Positions 45,716 to 54,506 of a DNA stretch of 64,000 nucleotides are shown piece after piece. The translations under genes and the position numbers were made by a program. The notes under the pieces were generated by a model that worked only from the letters and a program-made list of their open reading frames with translations, had not been told where the DNA came from and did not search any database. Source of the DNA: JBDGYW01 sp964518955 (lineage in GTDB: Bacteria > Gemmatimonadota > Gemmatimonadetes > Gemmatimonadales > GWC2-71-9); contig CAZFHS010000023.1 of the NCBI GenBank assembly GCA_964518955.1, forward strand, positions 30,244 to 94,243, given 5' to 3'. Each line of letters opens with the position of its first letter. Within the stretch, counting starts at the first letter, position 1.

Positions 45716-46038
45716 TATTGATAGTTACACATGAGTTGCTCGTTTATTCATTTTCGTGCTGACCCCGCGTTCACGCGGACCCGGCTGGCGGCCAACGAAC
45801 TGACAAGGTAGATCCACGAACGGTGCGCAGCCAGCGTTGCGGAACAAAGACAGTGGGATCCGATTCGCTGCATCGATACCACAACGGCCTATCCGCTCTC
45901 TGTTGTTGCGATGAGCCATATTCTCTGTCATCTTCAGACCAATTCATTGCCGCTCACGCCGTGCTGTGAGCGGTCCCATTCTTGCGAAGTTTATAGCGAT
46001 TTGGCTGCCAAAAATCCTCGCATCGAGAGGTGTGCAAG
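45716..46038. other. Intergenic region between divergent sigma factor and metacaspase genes
   Basis: 323 bases with no convincing gene. A small hairpin CCGCG-TTCA-CGCGG lies at 45766-45779. Both flanking promoters must be here, including a possible target site for the sigma factor itself, but I cannot identify a -35/-10 pair with confidence. Confidence 0.5.
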
Positions 46039-46278
46039 ATGACTCGTTTCCGCCCTACCATCGCAATCACTCTGGCATTGATGTTTGTGGTAGTCGGCTC
46101 AGCTCAGGCGCAATGGCGCGAACAGGTGAACCGACAACTCGAAGAAGCAACTCAAATGCGACGGTGGAATGCGTCAGATTGGAGATCTGCTCAATGGATC
46201 TCTCGACGCTGGCGACGAGGAAACCCACTCGGTCTCGCTGCAAGCGGGCAACCGGTACATGATGGTGGGAGCCTGTGA
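46039..46278 (+). pseudogene. Signal-peptide fragment of the metacaspase, out of frame with the rest
   Basis: ATG at 46039 preceded by GAGAGG. It encodes a good signal peptide (TRFRPTIAITLALMFVVVG, cleavage near AQAQW) and then QWREQVNRQLEEATQ, which matches WQEVVNDQLDEALG in the second repeat of the downstream open frame. After about 46160 the frame becomes meaningless (WISRRWRRGN) while the repeat continues in another frame as IGDLLNGSLDAGDEE. So the true gene is probably 46039-49057 with a one-base indel near 46150-46170, natural or from assembly. Confidence 0.7.
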
Positions 46279-49057
46279 CAATGATTGCAGCGACCTCGAC
46301 CTCCGTCTTTACGACCCTAACGACAATCAGGTGGATGTCGACATCGAACTGGATGACACTCCGGTAGTGGAGGTCTCGCCGAGTCGGTCTGGAACCTACA
46401 GGGTCGAGGCGGTGATGGTGTCGTGTTCGACTGAACCTTGTTTCTACGGCGTGGGAGTTTACGGCAGCGGAAGTGCCAGCCAGACCTCCAGCGGTGGGTG
46501 GCAGGAGGTTGTCAACGATCAACTGGATGAAGCGCTCGGAATTGCTGAATCCAGAGGCTATCGCCGCATGGAGGGGAATCGCACCGGTTCGTTAGATGCA
46601 AGCGAGAACGAATCCATCACACTCTCGCTGCAATCAGGCACCGACTACATGTTCGTTGGTGCTTGCGATCAAGACTGTTCCGACCTCGACCTGCGCCTTT
46701 ACGATCCGAACGGGAACGAAATAGATGAAGACATCGAACTGGACGATACGCCGATCGTCGATGTTTCGTCTAGTCGCTCGGGAAGCTATCGACTGCAGGT
46801 GATAATGGTTTCTTGCTCCACCGAGCCGTGCTTTTATGGCGTGGGCATCTACGGCAGGAGTGGATCGGGCGCTGTCTCTGCTGCCAGCAAGGTCGACCAG
46901 GCAGCAAATACCATCCGTGGCGAGTTGCGTGCCGGCGATGAGACGATCTCGAGCGGTGAATACGCAGACGGCCACCGCATCGATGTTCAAGCCGGGCAGC
47001 AGCTATCAGTAGACCTAAGATCATCAGACTTCGACACCTACCTCATCGTGACGAAGCCCAGCGGCGGGACCATCGATAACGACGATTTCGAGGGATCGAC
47101 GAGCCACTCTCGTGTAGAAACCGTTGCAGATGAGTCAGGCCAGTGGACGATTGTTGCCACTTCTTATTCGGAGGGTGAGACCGGCAGCTATGAGATCACT
47201 ACCTCCATACGTGGTCAGGCGGCAGCGTCAGAGTCTGGTTCAGGAGTCAGGTACGAGTCGGGCTCTCTCGCGAGTGGAGATCAGACGCTGGCGAGCGGCG
47301 AATACGGTGACGTATATGCATTCGAAGGAAACGCTGGCGAGCAGGTCGTTATTGACCTGCGTTCCAGCGATTTCGATCCATACGTGATCCTGAGATATCC
47401 TAGTGGAGAGCAATCATACAATGACGACTACGAAGGAGACGCAACTCGGTCCCTTCTATCGCTCGCGTTGCCGGAGAGCGGGCGCTTTTCGATTACCGTT
47501 ACCAGCTACCAACCGGGAGAGACTGGTACCTACAGTCTGAGAATCGATCAGGGCAGCGGTGCTGGCGGTGCGGTCGCGTCGGGCCCGCGCAACGAACAGG
47601 GAGCGTTGTCGTCGGGCGATGAGACGCTGAGGTCGGGAGAGTATGTCGACTACTATGACTTTCAAGGCCGTCCGGGGCAGAGAGTGCGAATTGACCTTCG
47701 ATCGAATGACTTCGACACATACCTGATACTCAAAGACCCCAACGGCGAGCAGCAGGAAAACGATGACTTCGAGGGTACGTCGCGCTCCGTCATCGATGCC
47801 GACATCACGGAGTCGGGCACCTATCGTGTGTTAGTCACTTCCTATGGTGAGGGCGAAACCGGCAGCTATTCGCTTGCCATCGACGTCGGTGCCGAAGCGC
47901 CGGCGACAGCCGCTTCCAGAGACGTGGCTACGCTCGAATTCGGCGCTCCAACTCGCGGCGCCCTCCAGCCCAGTGATGCCCGGCTGGAAGACGGAGAGTA
48001 CAGAGACCTTTACGTGTTCAACGGGTCTGCCGGTGAGAACGTCAGAATCGACATGAACTCATCGGCGTTCGACACCTATCTGGGATTGATCACACCGGGT
48101 GGCGAGACCGTGGAGAACGACGACCACGAGGGGAGCACCTCCCACTCGCGCGTGGAGATGAGGCTCGAAGAGACTGGCCGCTATCGTGTCGTGGCCACCT
48201 CGTATTCGGCAGACAATACCGGGAATTACACGCTCCAACTTCAACGCGGGGATCAGGCGGCGCCACCCACGCAAGTTGCCCGTCGCCAGCCGCAAGCGGC
48301 TCCGACGGGAGAGGGACGCGTGTACGGCATATTTGCCGGTATTAGCGATTACGGCGGCCGCGCAAGCAACCTGGCGTACACCGCCGAGGACGCGGTAAGG
48401 GTCCAAAATGCAATGGTTCAGGGCGGCAACATGAGTCCTGAAAACGGGGTACTGCTCCAAGACGGGCAGGTTACAGTGGGCAACGTACGTAGCGCAGTGC
48501 GGGACCTCTCAGGGCGGATCGGCCCCAACGACACATTTGTATTCTTCTACTCCGGTCACGGTGGACGCATTCCCAGGGACGGACCGCAACCGACCGACCC
48601 GGATGCTCTGGACGAAACCCTGGAGTTCTACGATGCCGGCATCACGGATAATGAGTTCAGAGACCTCATGGGCGAACTCAATGCCGGTAGAATACTGGTC
48701 TTCCTGGATGCCTGCTTCAGTGGCGGATTTTCGAAGGACGTCATCTCAGTGCCTGGCCGCATGGGGCTCTTCTCTTCGGAAGAGGATGTGACTTCATCAG
48801 TCGCCGCAAAATTCAGAGCGGGCGGCTATCTCGCCGTATTTCTCGCGGACGCGATAGGCGACGGGCTAGCCGACGCTGACGACGACGGCCAGATCAACGC
48901 AATCGAGCTGAGCCAGTACATTCACGAGCGCTACCGCACCGATCTAAAGAGCGGCGGCCCCGGCGACTTCGTGCGCACCGGTGGTCCCCAGCTTGGCCAT
49001 CAACACCTCGTGGTCGATCGCGGAAGCATCGGTCCGAGAGAGATTCTGTTCCCTTAA
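46169..49057 (+). CDS. Secreted metacaspase (peptidase C14) with PPC-type repeats
   Basis: 962 residues in the open frame, lacking its own signal peptide because of the frameshift described at 46039. Two N-terminal repeats carry a four-cysteine pattern (GACDNDCSDLDLRLYDPN ... VSCSTEPCFYGVG). Four bacterial pre-peptidase (PPC-like) beta domains follow (about 250-700; each with LRSSDFDTYLI-like and NDDFEG-like elements and ending near TGSY). The caspase-fold domain (about 710-962) has the dyad H797 (YSGHGG) and C849 (DACFSGG). Metacaspases cleave after Arg or Lys. An acidic DADDDGQ stretch near the end may bind calcium. If translated from 46169 alone it would stay in the cytoplasm. Confidence 0.88.
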   Translation: MRQIGDLLNGSLDAGDEETHSVSLQAGNRYMMVGACDNDCSDLDLRLYDPNDNQVDVDIELDDTPVVEVSPSRSGTYRVEAVMVSCSTEPCFYGVGVYGSGSASQTSSGGWQEVVNDQLDEALGIAESRGYRRMEGNRTGSLDASENESITLSLQSGTDYMFVGACDQDCSDLDLRLYDPNGNEIDEDIELDDTPIVDVSSSRSGSYRLQVIMVSCSTEPCFYGVGIYGRSGSGAVSAASKVDQAANTIRGELRAGDETISSGEYADGHRIDVQAGQQLSVDLRSSDFDTYLIVTKPSGGTIDNDDFEGSTSHSRVETVADESGQWTIVATSYSEGETGSYEITTSIRGQAAASESGSGVRYESGSLASGDQTLASGEYGDVYAFEGNAGEQVVIDLRSSDFDPYVILRYPSGEQSYNDDYEGDATRSLLSLALPESGRFSITVTSYQPGETGTYSLRIDQGSGAGGAVASGPRNEQGALSSGDETLRSGEYVDYYDFQGRPGQRVRIDLRSNDFDTYLILKDPNGEQQENDDFEGTSRSVIDADITESGTYRVLVTSYGEGETGSYSLAIDVGAEAPATAASRDVATLEFGAPTRGALQPSDARLEDGEYRDLYVFNGSAGENVRIDMNSSAFDTYLGLITPGGETVENDDHEGSTSHSRVEMRLEETGRYRVVATSYSADNTGNYTLQLQRGDQAAPPTQVARRQPQAAPTGEGRVYGIFAGISDYGGRASNLAYTAEDAVRVQNAMVQGGNMSPENGVLLQDGQVTVGNVRSAVRDLSGRIGPNDTFVFFYSGHGGRIPRDGPQPTDPDALDETLEFYDAGITDNEFRDLMGELNAGRILVFLDACFSGGFSKDVISVPGRMGLFSSEEDVTSSVAAKFRAGGYLAVFLADAIGDGLADADDDGQINAIELSQYIHERYRTDLKSGGPGDFVRTGGPQLGHQHLVVDRGSIGPREILFP

Positions 49058-49081
49058 CAGGTCTCGAGAACTGAATGAATA

Positions 49082-49108
49082 AAGGGCCGGTCACGACGAC
49101 CGGCCCTT
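49082..49108 (+). terminator. Terminator after the metacaspase gene
   Basis: AAGGGCCGGTC (49082-49092) pairs with GACCGGCCCTT (49098-49108): 11 perfect pairs around ACGAC, followed by GTTG. It may also serve the convergent small zinc-ribbon gene. Confidence 0.7.
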
Positions 49109-49142
49109 GTTGACATACCAGAGAACAAGCTTGCAGACGTTG

Positions 49143-49370
49143 TTAGTCTTCCACCGGCATGTCTCGAATTGCCGCGTGGCGGCGACAGGGTTTGCACACA
49201 ACGTGGTACACAGGGCCCACAGCCTCGCCGGCTGACACGGGCCCGCTCACGTTCAGCTCCCCGTCGCAGCGTGGGCAAGCCGGCGTAGCATCCGCCTGTG
49301 CAAGCATTTCTCGTATCTGAGCGGCTTCTTCCCGAGCATACATCACCGGGGTGTCTTTGTTCTCTGACAC
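49143..49370 (-). CDS. Small zinc-ribbon protein
   Basis: 75 residues. Two CxxC knuckles, CPRC and CKPC, 28 residues apart, form a one-zinc ribbon of unknown role. The GTG start at 49370 is supported by GAGGAGC a few bases upstream. It ends close to the metacaspase terminator. Confidence 0.65.
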   Translation of the reverse strand: MSENKDTPVMYAREEAAQIREMLAQADATPACPRCDGELNVSGPVSAGEAVGPVYHVVCKPCRRHAAIRDMPVED

Positions 49371-49423
49371 GCGCAGCTCCTCGAAAGTGCATGGAACACG
49401 TGAACAACTGACAGGAGAACGTT

Positions 49424-49603
49424 ATGGCCAGACGTCGGCGAACACAACTGATATCTAAAAATCAGAAAGCCCGAGTCAACGGACTCGGGCCTGGTCTGAC
49501 TGATCGCCGTGTTTCTGAAAGGACACGCCGCTTCGCTAGGTATTACACGTTAAGGCATGATCCGTTACCGGCAATCCCCTCCGTTCGTGCCCGACAGCAT
49601 TGA
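49424..49603 (+). CDS. Candidate 59-residue basic protein
   Basis: ATG at 49424 follows AGGAGA with 7-base spacing. The product begins MARRRRTQLISKNQKARV and is strongly basic with no hydrophobic segment, so it could bind nucleic acid. It contains the hairpin at 49469-49490 within its reading frame, which argues against a simple gene; the open frame may be chance. The rest of the 427-base gap up to the OmpA gene shows nothing else. Confidence 0.25.
   Translation: MARRRRTQLISKNQKARVNGLGPGLTDRRVSERTRRFARYYTLRHDPLPAIPSVRARQH
49457..49490 (-). terminator. Minus-strand intrinsic terminator without a known upstream gene
   Basis: GCCCGAGTC (49469-49477) and GACTCGGGC (49482-49490) make a perfect 9-pair stem with a 4-base loop. 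Read on the minus strand it is followed by TTTCTGATTTTT, a typical U-rich tail. No minus-strand gene ends here: the next one upstream is beyond the OmpA gene, suggesting a small RNA or antisense transcript from the 49490-49797 region. Confidence 0.6.
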
Positions 49604-49797
49604 GGTAATCACTATCCACATCACACAATTGCATGCACTTCCTGGGCCTACTCACGACCCGAATCGACATTCTGACGAGTATCCGAGATCTGCGCCACCC
49701 ATTCTCACGCTTCCGAAGCGCCCGCCTAACCTATAATCTTCAAAATGACGCTGATCCAAACATCTAAGGTTCATCTACCCGACACATGAGGTTGGAC

Positions 49798-50466
49798 ATG
49801 AGAAGAACGATTGCGGTATTGGTTTTGGGAGCCATGGTGATCGGATTCGCTGGTTGCGCGACTCGTTCGCAAACCGGTGCCGCAGTGGGTGCGGGTTCGG
49901 GAGCCGTAGTCGGTGGGTTGATTGGTAGAGCGGCTGGGAACACGGCGGCTGGTGCGATCATCGGAGCCGCGGTAGGTGGCGCTGCCGGAGCAGTCATCGG
50001 CAACTACATGGACCGGCAGGCAGAGGAAATGGAACGCGACATCGAGGGTGCGAGAATCGAGCGAATCGGAGAAGGTATCAAGATCACCTTTGATTCGGGC
50101 ATCCTTTTCGCGTACAACAGCGCAGACTTGGAATCTGAGGCACGACTCAACCTCACGAGACTCGCCACGATCTTGAACAAGTATGACGACACCGACATCC
50201 TGCTCGAGGGTCACACCGACTCTGATGGAGCTCCCGAGTACAACATGGGACTATCTCAGCGGCGCGCTCAGTCGGTGAACGATTTTCTGTCGGGACTCGA
50301 GGTCGATGTAGCTCGTTTCACGGTCATGGGCTACGGCGAGGAGCAACCGATCGCCACGAACGAAACTGCTGAGGGTAAGGCCCAGAACCGTCGAGTTGAG
50401 GTCGCCATCATGGCAAACGATGATTTGAAAGCCGCAGCCAGGAGACAGACTGGCGAAACGCAGTAG
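49798..50466 (+). CDS. OmpA-family lipoprotein with glycine-zipper domain
   Basis: 222 residues. The ATG at 49798 follows GAGG; another ATG four codons earlier is less well placed. The lipobox is at VIGFAGCAT. A glycine-zipper segment (AVGAGSGAVVGGLIGRAAGN, repeated) runs to about residue 65, then an OmpA C-terminal peptidoglycan-binding domain with FDSGILFAYNSADL, LEGHTDSDGAPEYNMGLSQRR and NRRVEVAI. It anchors the outer membrane to peptidoglycan. A strong terminator follows. Confidence 0.93.
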   Translation: MRRTIAVLVLGAMVIGFAGCATRSQTGAAVGAGSGAVVGGLIGRAAGNTAAGAIIGAAVGGAAGAVIGNYMDRQAEEMERDIEGARIERIGEGIKITFDSGILFAYNSADLESEARLNLTRLATILNKYDDTDILLEGHTDSDGAPEYNMGLSQRRAQSVNDFLSGLEVDVARFTVMGYGEEQPIATNETAEGKAQNRRVEVAIMANDDLKAAARRQTGETQ

Positions 50467-50481
50467 TTGCTGGATGGACCG

Positions 50482-50514
50482 GCGGGTTCCACCGTTCGGG
50501 TGGGACCCGCTTTT
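50482..50514 (+). terminator. Terminator after the OmpA lipoprotein gene
   Basis: GCGGGTTCCACC (50482-50493) pairs with GGTGGGACCCGC (50499-50510), twelve pairs with one G-T, followed by TTTT. It touches the stop codon of the convergent beta-barrel gene. Confidence 0.8.
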
Positions 50515-51631
50515 AGAAAACCTCTCCCAATCCCAGGTAAAAGCCCGACGATCCTCTGCCAAAGCCCCAGTCGGCTCGGAGGTTGAGACCTTCGTCAGGG
50601 GCTAGCAGGAAACGCAATCCCAAACCTGCGGCCGGCTTGAACCCGTTGAAATCCATTTCGCTCAACTCGTGTGAGACTCGCCCCGCAGACACGAACCCGA
50701 TAACGCCAAACCGCTTCCAAACGTGTGCCCGGTACTCGCCTTGAATGGCTACGAGGTTGCGATCGCGATACCGCCCACCATAGTAGCCCCTAAGCATCTC
50801 CTCGCCGCCAAGCTGCGGCAGAACGTCAAATGGTTGAGTGCCCACTGACGCAACTCCAAGCCCCCTCAACGCCAACACATGTCCTGGGGAGAGTGACACG
50901 TACTGCCGTACATCCAACGAGTAGCGCGAATAGTTGTAGTCGCTGCCAAACGCAGAGTCATTGAACGACATCCTCAATTGCCGGTAGCCACCTGTTCGCG
51001 GATTGATAGTGTTGTCTCGCGTGTCCCAGGTGACCAGCAATCCACCAGAGAGAATTCGCCCGTCATCTGTCCCTGGAAGCAATCCTGCCCGAAGCAACCC
51101 GGTAGAATCGGTTTCGATCAGTGTTCTGCGCGCGAACTCTATTCTGCCGCCTACGTACCAACCTGGTGCCACCCGATTTTGGAACTGTACGTTCGCACTG
51201 ACGACTCGAGGTACGTAATCCTCCCGTAGCTCATCAGGTGTGTCATTGCCGATGCCCCATATCGTATTGGGGAACTTCGAATAACCAACATCGGCGTTCA
51301 GCCGATAGCGGCCTGCACCGAAAAAGAGCTCGGCCTCGAGCATCGCGACTATCTGTTTCTTCTGCGTGTAAACAAAAATCGGAGACAAGCTGGAAGGTTG
51401 GTCCTGCCCAGTCGCTTGCGACATCCGAAACATCGTTATGACAGTACCGCCAAATCCGAACTTGGTTTCGGGAGTATAGAAAACGAACGGAAAAGGAATG
51501 ATCGACGTGCCCGAAACGTCGGCTGAATCCCCTTGCACTGCTGTGGAGCTGTTCCCGACCGGTTCCTGGCCGTGAGTCTCCGTGATGCTCAGACAAGAGA
51601 GCACAATCAAGAGAACAAACACAGCAGACAT
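50513..51631 (-). CDS. Outer-membrane beta-barrel protein (BamA/surface-antigen superfamily)
   Basis: 372 residues from the ATG at 51631, preceded by AAGGAAG; the upstream extension to 51709 is discarded. Signal peptide ends near THGQEP. The body is alternating amphipathic strands with the D15/BamA-like pieces VTWDTRDNTINPRTGGY, GGEEMLRGYYGGRYRDRN and a C-terminal strand ending in phenylalanine (FYLGLGEVF), the barrel-insertion signal. No POTRA domains precede it, so it resembles the barrel-only surface-antigen proteins rather than BamA itself. Confidence 0.88.
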   Translation of the reverse strand: MSAVFVLLIVLSCLSITETHGQEPVGNSSTAVQGDSADVSGTSIIPFPFVFYTPETKFGFGGTVITMFRMSQATGQDQPSSLSPIFVYTQKKQIVAMLEAELFFGAGRYRLNADVGYSKFPNTIWGIGNDTPDELREDYVPRVVSANVQFQNRVAPGWYVGGRIEFARRTLIETDSTGLLRAGLLPGTDDGRILSGGLLVTWDTRDNTINPRTGGYRQLRMSFNDSAFGSDYNYSRYSLDVRQYVSLSPGHVLALRGLGVASVGTQPFDVLPQLGGEEMLRGYYGGRYRDRNLVAIQGEYRAHVWKRFGVIGFVSAGRVSHELSEMDFNGFKPAAGLGLRFLLAPDEGLNLRADWGFGRGSSGFYLGLGEVF

Positions 51632-51816
51632 GAGCTTCCTTATCGCCGAAAGGTGGTTATCCACCGAAACCGTGCCAACCCTAGGTGATGAAGCGCTGAA
51701 AGCTAGCAATTACAGGAGACACCGCAAAGCACTGCTTGCGGATAGCGGGCGCTCGCTGAACATTAATCGGATGATCCACGGGATTATCCCTTCGATTAGA
51801 GACGAAAGGCGGTTCG

Positions 51817-52509
51817 ATGGGGCCCATCGAGGTTTCGTACAAGTTTACGCTCGCCGATAGTTCTCCCGAAACGTTCGATCTCAAATTGGATCCCACGACA
51901 CTGGAGTTGATCGACAACGTACCTGCTGAACTACCGGCGTGGACGGAACTTGGCTACCACCAATGCCCCGACTGTCCGATTCAGCAGGGCGAGCGGACAC
52001 ATTGCCCCGCGGCCGCAAACCTGGTGAATCTGGTAAGCGGTTTTGCTCGAATACTCTCTCACGAGTGGATCACAAACGAAGTAACGACAGCTGAGCGCAG
52101 CTACGTACAGGAAGTGCCCGCTCAGCGAGGCATCAGCTCGCTGATGGGTTTCATCATGGCGACCAGCGGATGCCCTCAGACCGTTTTCTTCCGGCCAATG
52201 GCGAGGTTTCACGTCCCCTGGGCAAGCCAGGAAGAGACCACCTACAGGTCGACCTCCATGTATCTGCTCGCTCAGTACCTTAGGAAGAGAGATGGGAAAG
52301 ACGCCGATTTGGAGTTGGACGGGTTGAAGAACATCTACGAGAGGGTACGCGCGGTGAACCGAGCATTCATCGAACGCCTGAGGGCTGCCACCGAAGAAGA
52401 CTCAGCGATCAACGCAATCGTAGTGCTCGACACACAGTCACTCAGCATTCCATGGTCGATCGATAGCGCCCTGGAAGAGCTGCGACCTGGATTCGATCCT
52501 TACTTCTGA
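51817..52509 (+). CDS. Cytoplasmic protein of unknown function with Cys-rich motif
   Basis: 230 residues, no signal peptide or membrane helix. A short N-terminal beta part (VSYKFTLADSSPETFDL) is followed by YHQCPDCPIQQGERTHCPAA (about 47-66), with three cysteines that could bind a metal, and then a helical body containing MATSGCPQTVFFRPMARFH. I recall similar proteins only as uncharacterised ones. It is a single-gene unit closed by a hairpin terminator. Confidence 0.7.
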   Translation: MGPIEVSYKFTLADSSPETFDLKLDPTTLELIDNVPAELPAWTELGYHQCPDCPIQQGERTHCPAAANLVNLVSGFARILSHEWITNEVTTAERSYVQEVPAQRGISSLMGFIMATSGCPQTVFFRPMARFHVPWASQEETTYRSTSMYLLAQYLRKRDGKDADLELDGLKNIYERVRAVNRAFIERLRAATEEDSAINAIVVLDTQSLSIPWSIDSALEELRPGFDPYF

Positions 52510-52521
52510 ATAGTACGTTGA

Positions 52522-52548
52522 GAGGGCGCGCACTAAGGCGCGCCCTTT
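52522..52548. terminator. Hairpin terminator between convergent genes
   Basis: GGGCGCGC (52524-52531) and GCGCGCCC (52538-52545) pair perfectly around ACTAAG, flanked by AGA on the left and TTT on the right. It would end transcripts from the unknown gene and possibly from the gamma-glutamyltransferase. Confidence 0.75.
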
Positions 52549-52557
52549 CAACGTCTG

Positions 52558-54432
52558 TTACCAGGCTATTCCGTAATCCTCACCGTGGTGGCTGGACCCA
52601 CCCCACATCGTCCCATTTTCCCAATCGAAGAAGATCGCGTTGATCGGGCCCGAGGTGATGGACCGATAGCTCAAGCTGTAGCCCATCTCAGCAAGCTGGG
52701 TACGCACCCAGGGTGGCACCGATTCATGCAGGGTCAACCTACCTGGCTGTGACCTATGAGCACCGAACGAGCTGCCCATCTGGTAGCTGTTGATATTCGG
52801 TGCCTCCGCAGCCTGTTGTACGTTCATCCCAAACTCGACGACGTTGAGGAAGAACTGAAGCAGATTCTGATCTTGAGTGTCACCCCCCTGCACCGCAAAC
52901 GACAAATATGGCTGCCCGTCCTTCAACGCCATGCCGGGTGTAAGGGTCGCTCTGGGGCGCTTGCCAGGCTCCACCAGATTGTAGGGATTCTGAGCTTCGT
53001 CGAGCACAAAGCTCTGCATGCGTTGGCTCATACCGATTCCGGTCCGGCCAGCGATTGTGGCAGGAATCCAACCGCCGCTTGGCGTGATCGAGACAACCCA
53101 GCCCTCTGCGTCCGCAGCTTGAATGGATGTGGTGCCGGTGGAGAATTCTTCCTCAATAGACTGTGCCGGCGGTGATGGCGACCCTTGGGGAATGGGTGGT
53201 GGCGCGCTGCTCCAATCCTCCAGCAGATGCAGAAACGGATTTTCTCCACCCTGGAACGGATATGGGTCTCCAGGTTTCACGTCGGGATCGTTTTGCTCCC
53301 AGTTGATTTGTGCGAACCGCTGCCGGGCATAGTCCTTCGAGAGAAGCCCTTCAATCGGTTCCGCGGGTGCGTAGTATGGATCGCCGTAGTAGAAATCGCG
53401 ATCCGCAAACGCATGGTTCATCACCTGATACAGAGTGTGAATGTACCGCGTGCTATTGAAGCCCATCGACTGTAGGTCGACATCTTCGAGCATGTTCAGA
53501 GCCTGCAACATCACGGGCCCCTGCACCCAGGTGGTGAGCTTGTATACCTCAATACCTTTGTACGCGGTTTTCACCGGTTCTTCGATATAGACGTCCCAGT
53601 TCGCGAGGTCTTCCATCGTGTGCAGCCCGCCCATCTCCTGCGAGCCTCTCACGAACTCCTCGGCTACATCACCACGGTAGAAGCGCTCGTAGGCCGCGTA
53701 GATAGCCTCTTTTCTCGTTTTTCCCTGAGCAAGAGCTTCTTGCTCGGTCTCAACGAGCTTTCGCAACGTGGTCGCGAGGTCAGGTTGCCTGAAGATCTCT
53801 CCCGGATACGGCGCCTCGCGCTCTTCTCCGAGGTGTGGCAGGAAGACGTCGCGCGAGTACGACCAGGTCTTCAGGCGTTCTTTCGAGCGTTCCATCGAAT
53901 TGGCCGCCGACGCTTCAATTGCATAGCCGTCTGCCATTTGTATCGACGGCTCCAGCACTTCCGCGAGACTCATCGTGCCGTATTCGGCGAGCATTACCAT
54001 GAGGCCGCCGGGTGTTCCAGGGGTGACCGCGGCAAGTGGACCGTACTCGGGAGGAAACTGCATTCCCTGTTCCCGGAAATATTCTGGAGTTGCACCGGTT
54101 GGCGCCGCACCTAGCGCATTGATACCGTGTACTTCGCCAGTGTGGGGATTGTATATCAAAGCCTGAGTCTCACCGCCCCAACTCAGCACGTCGAACATCG
54201 TGGACGTTGCACCGAGCATTGCGCAGGCGGCATCGACCGCATTTCCGCCTTGGTGAAAAATCGCGGCTCCAGCGGTTGCGCCGAGGGGTTTTCCGGTAAT
54301 TGCCACCCAGTGGCGACCGTGCAATACGGGCTTCACGGTGCGTTGTGCCTCGAGCGTCGAGGTAAAGAGAATCAACACGGAAAGGACTATCGGACAGAAC
54401 GATCTACGTGCCCAATCAGCGTAGCACCGCAT
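52558..54432 (-). CDS. Secreted gamma-glutamyltransferase
   Basis: 624 residues. GGAGGCAAG before the ATG at 54432; signal peptide ends near STLEAQR. Family features: AGAAIFHQGGNAVDAACAM, TPGTPGGLMVMLAEYG, and the nucleophile in STGTTSIQAADAEG (T434), followed by PSGGWIP. Autocleavage before T434 would give about 430- and 190-residue subunits. It would cleave gamma-glutamyl compounds such as glutathione outside the cytoplasm. It is a distinct branch from the fused GGT at 30132. The serine hydrolase gene 74 bases upstream points the same way. Confidence 0.92.
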   Translation of the reverse strand: MRCYADWARRSFCPIVLSVLILFTSTLEAQRTVKPVLHGRHWVAITGKPLGATAGAAIFHQGGNAVDAACAMLGATSTMFDVLSWGGETQALIYNPHTGEVHGINALGAAPTGATPEYFREQGMQFPPEYGPLAAVTPGTPGGLMVMLAEYGTMSLAEVLEPSIQMADGYAIEASAANSMERSKERLKTWSYSRDVFLPHLGEEREAPYPGEIFRQPDLATTLRKLVETEQEALAQGKTRKEAIYAAYERFYRGDVAEEFVRGSQEMGGLHTMEDLANWDVYIEEPVKTAYKGIEVYKLTTWVQGPVMLQALNMLEDVDLQSMGFNSTRYIHTLYQVMNHAFADRDFYYGDPYYAPAEPIEGLLSKDYARQRFAQINWEQNDPDVKPGDPYPFQGGENPFLHLLEDWSSAPPPIPQGSPSPPAQSIEEEFSTGTTSIQAADAEGWVVSITPSGGWIPATIAGRTGIGMSQRMQSFVLDEAQNPYNLVEPGKRPRATLTPGMALKDGQPYLSFAVQGGDTQDQNLLQFFLNVVEFGMNVQQAAEAPNINSYQMGSSFGAHRSQPGRLTLHESVPPWVRTQLAEMGYSLSYRSITSGPINAIFFDWENGTMWGGSSHHGEDYGIAW

Positions 54433-54506
54433 CTTGCCTCCTCGGCAAACGGATTCTAGTAACCCAAGGTGAGAGCGTTAAAGCTAAGCCGTAGTGTTGT
54501 CGCGGA

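Noticed and set aside
45725..45931. 68-codon minus-strand frame upstream of the sigma factor
   Set aside because: Composition is unconvincing, it has no good ribosome-binding site, and it occupies the region expected to hold two promoters.
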